DNA of 64,000 nucleotides from Planctomycetota bacterium (GCA_016779205.1 JADHOC010000007.1:62001-126000), one strand, 5' to 3'. Shown: positions 26,261 through 36,626, counted from the stretch's first letter. The notes: generated by a model from the letters alone, not told the origin. Made by a program: numbers and translations.

Positions 26261-29212
26261 TCACCGGGGCAACTCCACCTCGACCTCGGACTCCTCGCCC
26301 GGGCGCACCTCGAACTCGACGGGCTCCCCTGCGCGCGACTGTGTGCCGCCCTCAGGGTCGGAGGCCTCCACGGTGACCGTCCATTTCCCCGCTGCCAGGC
26401 CGCCCACCCGGGCCCGGCCGGCCCGGAGGAGCTCGATCTTCGACTGATCCCTGGACGCCTGCTCCGCGGGCTTGAGCGTGACCCACGTGACGCCCTCGGA
26501 GTCACCGTTGTCCGCGAGCACGATGAGGGCGGAGCCGCCCTCGGAGAGCTCCACCGCGCCGACGTCCAGCGTCCGGCCCGGCTCCACCGAGAGGTCCTTG
26601 AGGACCCTGTCGGTGAACCCCTTGGCCTTCAAGACCAGCTGGAGCTTGGACTCCGGCTTGACGCCCTTGATTCGGAACGAGCCGTCCTTGGCGGTCCGCT
26701 GGTTGGTCTCGGTGATGCCAATAAACTGGCGCGAGATCCGGGCCGACTCGTCTCCGACCGAACGGCGGATCTCGACCGAGGCGCCGGTGACCGCCTCGCC
26801 GTTCGCGTCGACCGCGCGGCCTTCGATGCAGCTGATGGCGAGGTCGAAGGTCACGGTGTTGACCCCCGGCTCGATCTCGAGGTCCACCCTGGCGGGCATG
26901 GTCAGGTCCTCGTGGCGGATCAGGGCCGCCGCTGGTCCCGTGCCGAGGTCGGCCACCTCGAACCGACCCTCGCCGTCGGAGGTGTCTGTGGAGGGCTGAT
27001 TACCGAACCCGGCGAACTGGTCCTGGATGTTGATGAACTGCTCCTGCCGATCCGCCTGGTCCGCCGGGACGACCGAGAGGCGGGCGCCCATGGCGGGCTC
27101 CCCGTCGATGAGGACGACCCCCGAGAGCGTGGCCGAGGTCGGGAGCAGGTAGTCGATGCGGACCTTCGTGTTCGCCGCGAGGTCCACGCTCTGCCACTCA
27201 CTCTGCTCGTCTCCCAGGGAGGCCTGCCTCCCGAAGGGCTGTCCGGCGCTCCGCATGGCACGCACCTCGTAGGTGCCCGCTGGGAGGCCATCGAAGAACG
27301 CGAGGCCGTCCTTGCCGGAGGCCTTCCCGGCCTTCCACGGGCGGTCCTCATCGCGGTTCCGACACTCCACGCGCGCGCCCGGGAGGAGGAGGTCCTCGTC
27401 ACCGACCACGGCGACGGTCAGCTCGGCCCCGCGGGAGAGCACGATCCGGATGGGTTCATCCCCGGGCCGGGGGACGATCGGCTCCTCCAGGTAGGCGCCG
27501 TAGCCCCTGGCCTTCACCTCCAGCCTCGCCTCGGGATCCCCCAGGTCGGAGAGCTGGCAACGACCGGCACGGTCCGTCTTCGCCCAGACCTCCTGGCCGC
27601 TGCTCCCGAGCAGCATGTCGCGGCGGGTCGCATTCTGTCTCGTGGAGAGGGTGACGCGCGCCTTTCGCACGGGCTTACCCGTGATGGCCTCGACCACCTC
27701 GAACTTGAGGGAGCGGGTGCGCTCCAGCTCCAGGGTGCCGCCGGAGGCGAGCGCGCCCTCCGCGATGGTGATGGGGGCGGTGACGCCTCGCTTGTAGCCC
27801 GGCGCGTCCACGGTCACAGTGAGGTCCCCGCTGTCCCCGTCCGGCCGCAGCTCGTAGAGGGTCAGCCTCCCGTTCTTGATGCGCTTGGGCGGGCGGCCGC
27901 CCTTCGGCGTGAGCATGACCTTGGCGGATCTCTCGCCCCACCGCGCGAGCACGGTCACCTCCTCCACGGGCTCGCGGCTCAACCGGTCAATCACCTTCAA
28001 CTCGAGCGTCGCGCCGGGGTCGAAGTTCAGGGAGTGGAAGGAGCCGTCCGCGGTGGCGTCCACGGAGTTGGAGAGGATGACCGTCTCGACGAACTGCCGC
28101 CTCTCCATGGCCTGGATCCGGTAGCGGGCGCCAGGCTCAAGGCCGCCGATCTCGAAGCTCCCGTCACCCTTGATCTCGGCGGTCTCCTCGCCCGCCGGGG
28201 AGAGGCGCGCGGCCATGAGGGTCTGGAACCGTGAATTACCGTCGGACTCCTTTGGGTCGAGGGCGCTCGCGGCCACCTTGCCGTACTCGCGGCCCGGGGG
28301 GTATCCGGAGACCACCCCGCGGATCACTCCCGCGCGCTCTGCGGTGATCTCGATGTTGACCAGCACATCCCCCGCGCGCTTCGCGGCGCCCTCGAATCGG
28401 GCGGGCATGATCGAGTCGTGTTCGGCGAGCAGGACGATCTCCCCCTCCGGCTCGTGCTCGAGCTTGAAGCGCCCGTCTGCGTCCGTGGTCTCGAGCCCCA
28501 GCATGCTGGAGAAGCCGATCTGGTCCATGGTCGCGATCATCTGATCGCCCTCGCGCTCGATGCGCCGGACCCGGGCGCCTTCGATCGGGCGGCCGAGGTC
28601 GTCCCGGACCCAGCCCTCGATGACCACGGCGCCATCGAGGATGATGTCCCCGAGGTTCGTGGTGCTGTCTCCCTCGAAGATGTGCTTGATGGGGGCGTCG
28701 AGGTACCCGCGGGCGTCGGCCTTGACCCCGATCGTGAGGCCGAGCGGTTCGGAGTCCTCGGCGGCGAAGCGGCCCTCGTCGTCGGTGGTGGCCTTGAGCC
28801 GGAGCTGTCGGGGGGTGCCGAAGGACCGGACGGCGATGGTGTTGGCCTGCTCCCAGGGCATCAGCTCCACCTGGACGCCGGAGAGGGGGCGCCCCAGCGA
28901 GTCGAGGAGGCGGCCGCGGTAGGGGCCATCCAGAGCGACCGCTCCCCGGCGCTGTCGGACTCGGTTACGGACCCCAGCCTCCTCCCGGGTGGGGCGCGCC
29001 AGGGCCGCCTCGCGGGTTCCCTCCGCGGGCCGTGCCTGCAGGTCGGAGAGCTCGGCCTCGACCTCCGGCCCGGCCGCGCGTCTGACCTCGCCCGCCCCCC
29101 CTGCCACGAGGTCGGAGTCCTCGGGCAGGCCGCCTCCGGTGAGGAGGAAGAGGCCCGCCAGGCCGCCGATGGCGACGGCCATGAGGAGGAGGGCGATGGG
29201 TTTGCGGGTCAT
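26261..29212 (-). CDS. Large exported protein with repeated carboxypeptidase-regulatory-like domains
   Basis: The 983-residue product starts at the ATG at 29212. An N-terminal helix (IALLLMAVAIGGLAGLFLLT) is a signal anchor. The rest is a string of beta-sandwich modules (about 8-10) of the carboxypeptidase-regulatory-like/CNA-B type, with recurring G-x-V-x-D-x-x-G-x-P-I/V-x-G-A-x-V and TDADGRFxLE-like turns. It resembles large planctomycete carboxypeptidase-regulatory proteins thought to be stalk or adhesion-like. No enzyme motif was found. It is divergent from the sulfatase-fold gene across a 232-bp gap. Confidence 0.75.
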   Translation of the reverse strand: MTRKPIALLLMAVAIGGLAGLFLLTGGGLPEDSDLVAGGAGEVRRAAGPEVEAELSDLQARPAEGTREAALARPTREEAGVRNRVRQRRGAVALDGPYRGRLLDSLGRPLSGVQVELMPWEQANTIAVRSFGTPRQLRLKATTDDEGRFAAEDSEPLGLTIGVKADARGYLDAPIKHIFEGDSTTNLGDIILDGAVVIEGWVRDDLGRPIEGARVRRIEREGDQMIATMDQIGFSSMLGLETTDADGRFKLEHEPEGEIVLLAEHDSIMPARFEGAAKRAGDVLVNIEITAERAGVIRGVVSGYPPGREYGKVAASALDPKESDGNSRFQTLMAARLSPAGEETAEIKGDGSFEIGGLEPGARYRIQAMERRQFVETVILSNSVDATADGSFHSLNFDPGATLELKVIDRLSREPVEEVTVLARWGERSAKVMLTPKGGRPPKRIKNGRLTLYELRPDGDSGDLTVTVDAPGYKRGVTAPITIAEGALASGGTLELERTRSLKFEVVEAITGKPVRKARVTLSTRQNATRRDMLLGSSGQEVWAKTDRAGRCQLSDLGDPEARLEVKARGYGAYLEEPIVPRPGDEPIRIVLSRGAELTVAVVGDEDLLLPGARVECRNRDEDRPWKAGKASGKDGLAFFDGLPAGTYEVRAMRSAGQPFGRQASLGDEQSEWQSVDLAANTKVRIDYLLPTSATLSGVVLIDGEPAMGARLSVVPADQADRQEQFINIQDQFAGFGNQPSTDTSDGEGRFEVADLGTGPAAALIRHEDLTMPARVDLEIEPGVNTVTFDLAISCIEGRAVDANGEAVTGASVEIRRSVGDESARISRQFIGITETNQRTAKDGSFRIKGVKPESKLQLVLKAKGFTDRVLKDLSVEPGRTLDVGAVELSEGGSALIVLADNGDSEGVTWVTLKPAEQASRDQSKIELLRAGRARVGGLAAGKWTVTVEASDPEGGTQSRAGEPVEFEVRPGEESEVEVELPR

Positions 29213-29224
29213 GGGGGATCCGGA

Positions 29225-29257
29225 GCGCTTCCAAGGTGGTATGCGACCGGGAAGCGC
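29225..29257. repeat. Inverted repeat upstream of the repeat-protein gene
   Basis: The two arms GCGCTTCC and GGAAGCGC (29225-29232 and 29250-29257) pair perfectly over 8 bp with a 17-nt spacer. They lie 13 bp before the start of the 983-residue gene, in a divergent promoter region. They may be an operator or a 5' leader hairpin. Confidence 0.4.
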
Positions 29258-29444
29258 AGATCGTCGCACGAGTACGGGTTTTTCGTCCGAACGCCCCCTG
29301 CGGGGCCACAAGCCAGGGCTGCGCCCTGCCCGCCGCGGCGACCGAGGCGGTCATGGCGGTGAGGGACGGGCTCGTCGTGGGGGGGCGACCCGGCCTGGGG
29401 TTCGGACGGTCGGAGGACCAGGGGCACGCGGGTATGCTCTGACC

Positions 29445-30803
29445 GTGGGCGCCGCGACCAGATTCCAATCAGCCGGAGGGCAGCGGGGGGCGCTCGCCCT
29501 GTTGCTCTGCTGCGTGGCGTGTGGACCGGGTGCGGGGCCCCCGGAGCCGCCTCCGGTCAACGTCGTCCTCATCGTCATCGACACCCTTCGCAGGGACCAC
29601 CTCTCTGCGTACGGATACGAACGGGAGACCAGCCCGGCGCTGGATCGGCTGGCGACGGAGGCCGTGCGCTACGACGCCGCCATCAGTCAGGCGCCGTGGA
29701 CGACGCCGTCCATCGGGGCGCTGATGACGTCCCGCTACCCGACCGCGCTCGGGATTCGCGGCGAGCGCAATGCGCTCAGCGACGAGCTCGAGCTCCTGCC
29801 CGAGGCGCTGGCTGGGGCGGGGTACCACACGGCGGGGGTCATCAGTCACTCGTTCCTCGGGTCGGACTGGAACTTCGATCAGGGGTTCGAGGTGTTCGAC
29901 GAGGAGCACGTCCTGGGTCACGCGGCGGTGACCTCGGAGGGGGTGACCGAGGTCGCAACGCGGCTCGCAGGTCAGCTCGCGGCAGAGGCCGAGCCCTTCT
30001 TCCTCTTCGTCCACTACTTCGACCCCCATGCGGCCTATGTCGAGCACGAGGCCAGCGCCTTCGGCGGCGCCGGGGACTACGCCGGAGAGGTGAAGAGCGG
30101 GCTCCTGTTCAAGGAGCTACGGGGGATGACGGATCGTGTCGACGCGGAGGACCTCCATGAGATTCGCCGTCTCTATGACTCGGAGATCCGCTTCACCGAC
30201 GGGCATATCGGTCGCCTGCTCGAGCAGTTGAGGGGGAGCGGAGCATGGGACGACACCCTGGTCATCGTGACCGCCGATCACGGGGAGGAGTTCCTCGACC
30301 ACGGACAGTTCGGCCACGCGAAGTCGCTCTACGAGGAGCTCGTGGGCGTGCCGTTGCTGATCAAGGCCCCGGCTCGACTCGGCGTCGCGCCCGGCGTGGT
30401 CGAGGAGCCGGTGGCGCTGGTGGACCTCTACCCGACGATCCTGGAGGTCACCGGCGTCACCGGACCCGACGACCTCGAGGGAGAGCCCCTGCTGCCGGTC
30501 GCGCCCTCGGGCCGCCCGATCTTCACGGAGACAGGCCGGGGAGGCCGGGGCTTCGCGGTGGTCGACGGTGGGCTCAAGCTGATCGTCCAGCGGGACGGCA
30601 GCTGCGAGCTCTACGACCTCCAGGCTGACCGCGCGGAGCAGACCGACCTGGCCGAGGCCCGCCCCGCCGACGTCGAGAGGCTGGGGGCGCTGGTCGAGGA
30701 GTGGCGCGAGGCCCAGCGCGGCAAGGTGAAGGGTGGCGCGAAGGTGGAGCTCGACAGGGAGCGCAGCAAGAGGATCGAGAACCTCGGCTATGGCGGCGAC
30801 TGA
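29445..30803 (+). CDS. Sulfatase-fold lipoprotein hydrolase (alkaline-phosphatase superfamily)
   Basis: The start at the GTG at 29445 gives a short lipoprotein-type leader (LLLCCVAC) and 452 residues. The fold is that of the sulfatase/phosphodiesterase family: VIDTLRRDHLSAYGY with metal-binding D46, VTADHGEEFLDHGQFGH and a KSLYEEL segment. At the nucleophile position it reads PWTTPSIGAL, with Thr86 where sulfatases have Cys, so the formylglycine signature CxPSR is absent. A phosphoethanolamine/phosphoglycerol-type or other phosphodiester hydrolase is more likely than a sulfatase. It overlaps the GT-C gene by 14 bp. Confidence 0.8.
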   Translation: MGAATRFQSAGGQRGALALLLCCVACGPGAGPPEPPPVNVVLIVIDTLRRDHLSAYGYERETSPALDRLATEAVRYDAAISQAPWTTPSIGALMTSRYPTALGIRGERNALSDELELLPEALAGAGYHTAGVISHSFLGSDWNFDQGFEVFDEEHVLGHAAVTSEGVTEVATRLAGQLAAEAEPFFLFVHYFDPHAAYVEHEASAFGGAGDYAGEVKSGLLFKELRGMTDRVDAEDLHEIRRLYDSEIRFTDGHIGRLLEQLRGSGAWDDTLVIVTADHGEEFLDHGQFGHAKSLYEELVGVPLLIKAPARLGVAPGVVEEPVALVDLYPTILEVTGVTGPDDLEGEPLLPVAPSGRPIFTETGRGGRGFAVVDGGLKLIVQRDGSCELYDLQADRAEQTDLAEARPADVERLGALVEEWREAQRGKVKGGAKVELDRERSKRIENLGYGGD

Positions 30804-32475
30804 GGGGAGCGCGGGAGGCCGCCGCTCAAGGCTCGCCGGCTGGATCCTCGTCGTCCTCTTGCTGACCCTCGGGGCGTGGCCCTTCGTGCCGTACCTCACG
30901 AGTGTCCCGCTCCAGCCGGACTCCCTGACCTGGATCGAGCGGAGCCAGCCAGGCGCTGAGGGCTGGAGCGAGTGGGTCTTCCGATCGAGCCACTTCGTCG
31001 GATACCGCCCGCTCACCGCCCTGAGCTTCGCCGCGGACGTTCAGCTCTTCGGCCTCTCGAGCCTCGCGCTGCGGCTCACCGATCTCGCGCTTCATCTGGG
31101 GGCCGGGTGCGCCGTGTTCCTCCTGGCGCGGCGGCTCGCGGGGCTTTGGCCAGCCTGCCTCGCGCTCACGGTCTTCCTCGCCCACCCGGGCGCCGACGAG
31201 GTCGTCCCCTTCCTGGCCCGCAGGAGCTACTCCATCGCCACGCTCGGGGGCATGCTCGGGCTCTGGCTGGCCAGCCGCGCGGTCAGCACCAGGGGGCCAC
31301 ACGGCCGCGGGCCGGAGGATGAGCCGGTGGCGGGGAGCTCCGTGGCCCTCGCGCTCAGCGGCCCGGCGCTGCTCCTGGCGATGTTCGGCAACGAGCTCGG
31401 CGCGCTCCTCGCCCTGGCCCTCCCGGTGATCGCCCTCGGCTCGGCGGGGCGAGCGGCCCGCCGCCGGGCGGTCCTGGTCTCGGCCTGGGGGTGGCTCTGG
31501 ATCGCGGCCGGGGTGTGGATCCGGCATCAGGTCATGGACGGGGTCGGCGGCTACGAACACGAGGGGTCCATCGCAGATCGCGGGGCTGCGGTCCTCGCCC
31601 TCTACGGGGCCGCGCTTCCCGGTCGACTGCAGGGCACCGAGGGGAGCTGGGGGCTCGCCGCGGTGGCCATCGGCCTCTATGCCCTCGTGGCGGCGACGCT
31701 CCTCCTCCGCGGTCAGCGACGCACCCTCATCCCCATGGGGCTCCTGTGCACCCTGACGGCCTTCGGCGCCACCGTCGCGAGCCAGGGCGTCTGGTTCCCG
31801 CGGCAGGTCTACCCGGCCGCTGCGCTCCTCGCGCTCTTCGTGGCGGTCGTGGCATCCCGGACGGTCCTCGACGGCGGCGCCCCGCGGCGCCTCCGGTGGA
31901 CCCACGGCGCGGGGCTCGGGCTGCTCCTCCTGACCGTGCTCCATGACTCCCCGCTGGTGGTCGGTCCATCGGCCGGGCGCGTGCGCATGGCGGAGGTCGC
32001 GACGAGGTTCGTTGGCGACGTGCAGGCCTCGGCCATGGCCCTCGAACCGCCTGCCCGGGTCTTCATGGTCGCGCCGACGGTGGCTGAGCCAGAGCTCGAC
32101 CGCGCCTTCCTTCGCGCGGACTGGGGGCCCAGGGGGTCACGGGCGCTCGAGCGCAGGATCCAGGTCCCCGCCCGCTGGCTCACCGCGGTCTCCGAGGGCC
32201 GCGACGTTCGCTTCCGGGAGCTGGCCTACGTGGTGGATGCCGACGGAGCCGCGGCCCGCTCCGTGGAGACCACGCCCACGCTCGAGGTGCGCCTCCCAGA
32301 GGGCGCGACCTACTACGACGCCAGCGGCCGCGGGCTGACCGAGATGCCTCCGGGGCAGCGCGTGGTCCGCGGTCAGGCGATCAAGCGCCGGGGGGCACCC
32401 GCCTTTGTCTGGACCTATAGTGCCGACGGGGGAGCGTTGACCCCCGTCGCCGCCCCCGCGGGCCGTGCCCGTTGA
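30790..32475 (+). CDS. Polytopic GT-C-type membrane protein (glycosyltransferase candidate)
   Basis: The 561-residue protein has about 10-12 membrane segments and a C-terminal soluble part (about 405-561). The N-terminal loop has an acidic cluster after the first helix (PDSLTWIERSQPG), then the GYRPLTALSF segment and an ALRLTDLALHLGAG helix. This is the arrangement of dolichyl-/undecaprenyl-phosphate-sugar using GT-C enzymes (TMTC/ArnT-like). The start at 30790 overlaps the upstream hydrolase gene by 14 bp; the sulfatase gene follows after 6 bp. The sugar and acceptor are unknown. Confidence 0.65.
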   Translation: MAATEGSAGGRRSRLAGWILVVLLLTLGAWPFVPYLTSVPLQPDSLTWIERSQPGAEGWSEWVFRSSHFVGYRPLTALSFAADVQLFGLSSLALRLTDLALHLGAGCAVFLLARRLAGLWPACLALTVFLAHPGADEVVPFLARRSYSIATLGGMLGLWLASRAVSTRGPHGRGPEDEPVAGSSVALALSGPALLLAMFGNELGALLALALPVIALGSAGRAARRRAVLVSAWGWLWIAAGVWIRHQVMDGVGGYEHEGSIADRGAAVLALYGAALPGRLQGTEGSWGLAAVAIGLYALVAATLLLRGQRRTLIPMGLLCTLTAFGATVASQGVWFPRQVYPAAALLALFVAVVASRTVLDGGAPRRLRWTHGAGLGLLLLTVLHDSPLVVGPSAGRVRMAEVATRFVGDVQASAMALEPPARVFMVAPTVAEPELDRAFLRADWGPRGSRALERRIQVPARWLTAVSEGRDVRFRELAYVVDADGAAARSVETTPTLEVRLPEGATYYDASGRGLTEMPPGQRVVRGQAIKRRGAPAFVWTYSADGGALTPVAAPAGRAR

Positions 32476-32481
32476 ACGCCG

Positions 32482-33954
32482 ATGACCTCGACCCACTCAC
32501 CCAGCCTCCCGTCGCGCCCCCGCTGCTTCACCGTCCTGGGCGTTGGCTTGCTCCTGGCGGGATGCCACGGGGCGGCGTCGCGGGCGGCGAGCGGCCCCCA
32601 CGGGCCGGACGCGCCGGCCTCCGCATCGCCGGGCGGCGGGGGCGTACCGGACACGCGGGAGCGCCCGAACGTCCTGGTGCTGCTCGCCGATGACCTGCGC
32701 TACGACGGCCTCTCGGGCCTGGGCAATCGGTGGATCGATACGCCGCACCTGGATCGGATCGCCAGCGAGGGCGTGGTCTTCGAGCGGGCCTACGTCACGA
32801 CTTCTCGCTGCTGCCCGTCCCGGGCGAGCTTCCTCACCGGGCGCTACGCACACGTGCACGGGGTGGAGGACAACGTGACGCCCGTCGACTTCCAGGCCGA
32901 GCACCCGACCTACCCTGAGGTGCTCCAGGCCGCGGGCTACCGCACCGGGTACATCGGGAAGTGGCACATCCCCTCGCTCGGGATCGGCCCGGGCCCCCGC
33001 CCGGGCTTCGACAGGTGGGTCAGCTACGAGGGTGGAGGCCATCACTTCGACGAGGTCTTCAACGTGGATGGCGAGACCGTCGCGAGCACGGGCTACCAGG
33101 CCGATGTGCTCACGGATCGAGCGATCGAGTTCTTCCAGGAGGGGGGGGCCGACGAGCCGTTCCTGCTGGTGGTGGGCTTCAAGAACCCCCACGGCCCCCT
33201 CGAGCCGGCGCCGCGCCACCTCGGGGCGCTGGAGGGGGCGGCACTCTCGCTCCCGGACAGCGCCGAGGACCCGCTGGAGACGCTCTTGCCGCTCTACCGT
33301 CGGCTCCGTCAGCAGCGGAGCAGCCAGCATGCGATCGGCGACCCCGCCACCTTCCTCGAGGATTGTCGCAGGTATTGGGAGCTCGTCCTCTCCATCGACG
33401 ACAACGTCGGGCGCCTCCTCGCGGCCCTCGAGGAGGCCGGCGAGCTGGACCAGACCGTGGTGGTCTTCACCTCGGACAATGGCCAGCTGCTCGGGGAGCA
33501 CGGCCTGCGCCAGAAGGGCGTCGCCTACGAGCCGTCGATCCGGATCCCCCTCGCCGTCCGCTTCCCTCCCGTGGCCCAGGGCGGGGGGCGCGTCCAGTCC
33601 GCTGCGCTCAACGTGGACCTCTTCCCGACGCTCATGGAGCTCTGCGGCGTCGAGCCCGGCCTCCCCGTGGATGGAGTGAGCCTCGTCCCGCAGCTCGGGG
33701 ACCCCGGCGCACCGGGGCGGGAGGCGTTCCTCTATGCCGGGCCGAAGTTCAGCGCCGCGAGCGAGCGAGCCGTGGTGGGGGAGCGCTGGAAGTACGTCAG
33801 GATCGACTCCAAGCGGGGCGCCCAGGAGGCCCTGTTCGACCTCACCCTCGACCCGGACGAACGGTTCAACGTGATCGGCGAGGCCTCCAACGCGGCCGTC
33901 GTCGAGCGGCTCGGCCTCTTCATGGACGCCGAGTCCGAGCGGCTCGGCCTGTAG
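32482..33954 (+). CDS. Secreted formylglycine-type sulfatase lipoprotein
   Basis: The 490-residue enzyme has a lipoprotein signal (LLLAGC, C28). It carries the formylglycine signature C110-C-P-S-R114 followed by ASFLTGRYAH. Metal and substrate residues include LADDL (about 69-72), GKWH and the TSDNGQLLGEHG motif. It resembles N-acetylglucosamine-6-sulfatase/heparan-type and planctomycete S1 family enzymes. A formylglycine-generating enzyme is required and must be elsewhere. It is the third gene of a hydrolase/GT-C/sulfatase set ending at the inverted repeat at 33983. Confidence 0.9.
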   Translation: MTSTHSPSLPSRPRCFTVLGVGLLLAGCHGAASRAASGPHGPDAPASASPGGGGVPDTRERPNVLVLLADDLRYDGLSGLGNRWIDTPHLDRIASEGVVFERAYVTTSRCCPSRASFLTGRYAHVHGVEDNVTPVDFQAEHPTYPEVLQAAGYRTGYIGKWHIPSLGIGPGPRPGFDRWVSYEGGGHHFDEVFNVDGETVASTGYQADVLTDRAIEFFQEGGADEPFLLVVGFKNPHGPLEPAPRHLGALEGAALSLPDSAEDPLETLLPLYRRLRQQRSSQHAIGDPATFLEDCRRYWELVLSIDDNVGRLLAALEEAGELDQTVVVFTSDNGQLLGEHGLRQKGVAYEPSIRIPLAVRFPPVAQGGGRVQSAALNVDLFPTLMELCGVEPGLPVDGVSLVPQLGDPGAPGREAFLYAGPKFSAASERAVVGERWKYVRIDSKRGAQEALFDLTLDPDERFNVIGEASNAAVVERLGLFMDAESERLGL

Positions 33955-33982
33955 CCACCGACGGCCGCGCGTGCCGTGGCAG

Positions 33983-34033
33983 GACAAGCAGACGGGGCCC
34001 CGCGCGATCAGCGCGGGGCCCCGTCTGCTTGTC
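33983..34033. terminator. Perfect 23-bp inverted repeat, bidirectional terminator
   Basis: The arms 33983-34005 and 34011-34033 are exact reverse complements over 23 bp, with a 5-nt GATCA loop, and are very GC-rich. It lies between the converging sulfatase and clpC genes. No T-run follows on either strand, so it is either a strong hairpin terminator or a protein-binding palindrome. Confidence 0.8.
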
Positions 34034-34091
34034 GGCCTCACACCGAGCCCCCTCCGCTGGGGGGGGCTCGAGGGCGGTCCGCCGGCTCAGC

Positions 34092-36626
34092 TCACTCGTT
34101 GGCGGCCTTCATGGCCTCGCGAATGATGGGCGCCTCGTCGAGGAACTCGAGCCCGGCGTCCTCGTCCGCGTCCGGAGCGCGGTCGATCCAGACCTTGGAC
34201 TGGTCCTCGAACTTGCCGCGGAGCAGGTGCTCGGCGAGCGGGTCCTCGATGTGGCGCTCGATGGCCCGGCGGAGCGGGCGGGTGCCGTAGTCCTCGTGGA
34301 AGCCCTTGCCGATGAGGAAGTCGATGGCGCTCTTGGTGAGCTCGACCTCGATGTCGTGCTCGGCCAGCCGCGCCCGGACCTCGTCCAGTTGCAGGTGGAC
34401 GATGCGGGAGAGGTCCTCGTTCGTGAGCGGGTTGAAGACGATGGCCTCATCCACCCGGTTGAGGAACTCGGGGCGGAAGTGCCGCTCGACCTCGACCATG
34501 ACGTCCGAACGCATCTTCTTCTTCCGGTCGCCAGCGTCCGCGGACGCCTGGTCGAACCGGCCGAAGCCGAGCTGGGCGCCCGCCTTCATCGTGTGCGAGC
34601 CGAGGTTGCTCGTCATGATCAGGATGACGTTCTTGAAGTCCACGTGGCGCCCGAACGAGTCGGTCAGGCGCCCCTCCTCCATGATCTGGAGGAGCATGTT
34701 GAAGACGTCAGGGTGCGCCTTCTCGATCTCGTCGAGGAGCACCACCGAGTAGGGGCGACGGCGCACCTTCTCGGTGAGCTGGCCGCCCTCCTCGTAGCCG
34801 ACGTAGCCCGGAGGCGCGCCGACGAGGCGGGAGGCGTTGTGCTTCTCCATGTACTCGCTCATGTCCATGGTGATGACGTTGTCCTCGTCACCGAACATGA
34901 ACTTGGCGAGCTGCTTGCAGAGGTAGGTCTTGCCGACGCCGGACGGGCCAAGGAAGAGGAACGTGCCCATGGGGCGACGCGGGTCCTTGAGGCCAGAGCG
35001 GGAGCGGCGGACCGAGCGGGCGATGGCCGCGATGGCGTCGTCCTGGTTGATGACGATCGAGCTGAGCTCGGACTCCATCTGGAGCAGGCGCTCGGCCTCG
35101 GCCTTCTCGAGCCGGGTGAGGGGGATGCCCGTCATCTTGGAGACGGTCTCCTGGATGACGTCCACGTCGACCTCGCCGACGGACTCCTTCTCCTGCTGCT
35201 CCTCGCGCCAGTCGTCCTGGATCTGTTCCTTCTTCTTCTTGAGCTGGTAGGCCTGGTCGCGGAGCTGGGCGGCGCGCTCGAAGTCCTGGGAGGCCACGGC
35301 CTCGTCCTTGTCGAGGTCGAGCTGCTCGATCTCCTTGGTGATCTCGCGCAGGTCCGGCGGCGGGACCATGGACTTGATCCGCACCCGGGCGCCGGCCTCG
35401 TCCATCACGTCGATGGCCTTGTCCGGGAGGAAGCGGTTGTTGATGTAGCGGGTCGAGAGCTCGACGGCGTTCTCGAGGGCGTCGTCAGTGTAGTTGACGC
35501 GGTGGTGGGCCTCGTACCGATCGCGCAGACCCTTGAGGATCGCCACGGCCTGCTCCGGGCTCGGGGGCTCGACGTTCACCGACTGGAAGCGACGCTCGAG
35601 GGCGCCGTCCTTCTCGATGTGCTTGCGGTACTCGTCCAGGGTCGTGGCGCCGATGCACTGGATCTCACCGCGGCTGAGCGCGGGCTTCAGGACGTTGGAG
35701 GCGTCGATCGCGCCCTCGGCGCCGCCAGCGCCCACGAGGGTGTGGAGCTCGTCGATGAAGAGCACCACGTCCTTCACGCGGCGGACCTCGGTCATGACGG
35801 CCTTGATGCGCTCCTCGAACTGGCCGCGGTACTTCGTGCCGGCGACCATCAGGGCGAGGTCGAGGACGACCATGCGCTTGCCGCGCAGGATCTCCGGGAC
35901 GGTGCCGTCGACGATCTGCTGGGCGAGGCCCTCGACGATGGCGGTCTTGCCGACCCCAGGCTCGCCGAGGAGCACCGGGTTGTTCTTCGTGCGCCGCGAG
36001 AGGATCTGAACCACGCGCTCGATCTCGAGCTCGCGGCCGATCACCACGTCGAGCTTGCCCTCACCGGCCAGCTCGGTCAGGTCGCGACCGAAGCTGTCCA
36101 GCGCCGGGGTCTTCGACTTGGAGCTCCCGGACTGACCGCTGGGGCCGTCCTCGCCGACGCCCGTCTCGTCGTCCTCCTCGTCGGCGGTGTCGGCGCCGAG
36201 GAAGTCGAGCACCTCCTCACGCACGTCCTCCAGCTTGACGCCGAGGTTGAGCAGCACCTGGGCGGCGATGCCCTCGTTCTCCTTGATCAGGCCCAGGAGC
36301 AGGTGCTCGGTCCCGATGTAGTTGTGCCCGAGGTTCCCCGCCTCCTCCATGGAGAGCTCGAGGACCTTCTTGGCGCGAGGGGTGAAGGGCAGCTGGCCCA
36401 TGGTCACCATGGAGGGACCGGTCTTGACGATCTTCTCCACCTCCATGCGGATCTTGTTCAGGTCGATCCCCATGTTCTTGAGGACGTTGGCGGCGACGCC
36501 GCTGCCCTCCTGAACGAGGCCGAGGAGGATGTGCTCCGTGCCGAGGTACTCGTGGTTGAACCGCTGCGCCTCCTGGCGAGCGAGGTTCATGACCTTCTTG
36601 GCGCGGTCCGTGAAACGATCGAACAT
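34092..36626 (-). CDS. clpC: AAA+ chaperone-protease ATPase ClpC
   Basis: The 844-residue Hsp100 starts at the ATG at 36626 with a Clp-N repeat domain ([12 protein letters not shown] and [11 protein letters not shown], about 1-145). D1 carries GEPGVGKT at 211-218; the middle region has the UVR-like [10 protein letters not shown], and D2 carries GPSGVGKT at 560-567. With ClpP it unfolds proteins for degradation. The UVR segment marks ClpC rather than ClpA or ClpB. It follows mcsA on the same strand but after a 452-bp gap, with no mcsB or ctsR in between. Confidence 0.95.
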   Translation of the reverse strand: MFDRFTDRAKKVMNLARQEAQRFNHEYLGTEHILLGLVQEGSGVAANVLKNMGIDLNKIRMEVEKIVKTGPSMVTMGQLPFTPRAKKVLELSMEEAGNLGHNYIGTEHLLLGLIKENEGIAAQVLLNLGVKLEDVREEVLDFLGADTADEEDDETGVGEDGPSGQSGSSKSKTPALDSFGRDLTELAGEGKLDVVIGRELEIERVVQILSRRTKNNPVLLGEPGVGKTAIVEGLAQQIVDGTVPEILRGKRMVVLDLALMVAGTKYRGQFEERIKAVMTEVRRVKDVVLFIDELHTLVGAGGAEGAIDASNVLKPALSRGEIQCIGATTLDEYRKHIEKDGALERRFQSVNVEPPSPEQAVAILKGLRDRYEAHHRVNYTDDALENAVELSTRYINNRFLPDKAIDVMDEAGARVRIKSMVPPPDLREITKEIEQLDLDKDEAVASQDFERAAQLRDQAYQLKKKKEQIQDDWREEQQEKESVGEVDVDVIQETVSKMTGIPLTRLEKAEAERLLQMESELSSIVINQDDAIAAIARSVRRSRSGLKDPRRPMGTFLFLGPSGVGKTYLCKQLAKFMFGDEDNVITMDMSEYMEKHNASRLVGAPPGYVGYEEGGQLTEKVRRRPYSVVLLDEIEKAHPDVFNMLLQIMEEGRLTDSFGRHVDFKNVILIMTSNLGSHTMKAGAQLGFGRFDQASADAGDRKKKMRSDVMVEVERHFRPEFLNRVDEAIVFNPLTNEDLSRIVHLQLDEVRARLAEHDIEVELTKSAIDFLIGKGFHEDYGTRPLRRAIERHIEDPLAEHLLRGKFEDQSKVWIDRAPDADEDAGLEFLDEAPIIREAMKAANE

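Noticed and set aside
29236..29442. 68-codon plus-strand frame in the divergent gap
   Set aside because: No ribosome-binding site, no recognisable pattern, and it fills the expected promoter region.
29445..30803. Calling the first sulfatase-fold gene a sulfatase
   Set aside because: The CxPSR formylglycine signature is absent (TTPSI instead), so a different phospho- or sulfo-ester role is more likely.
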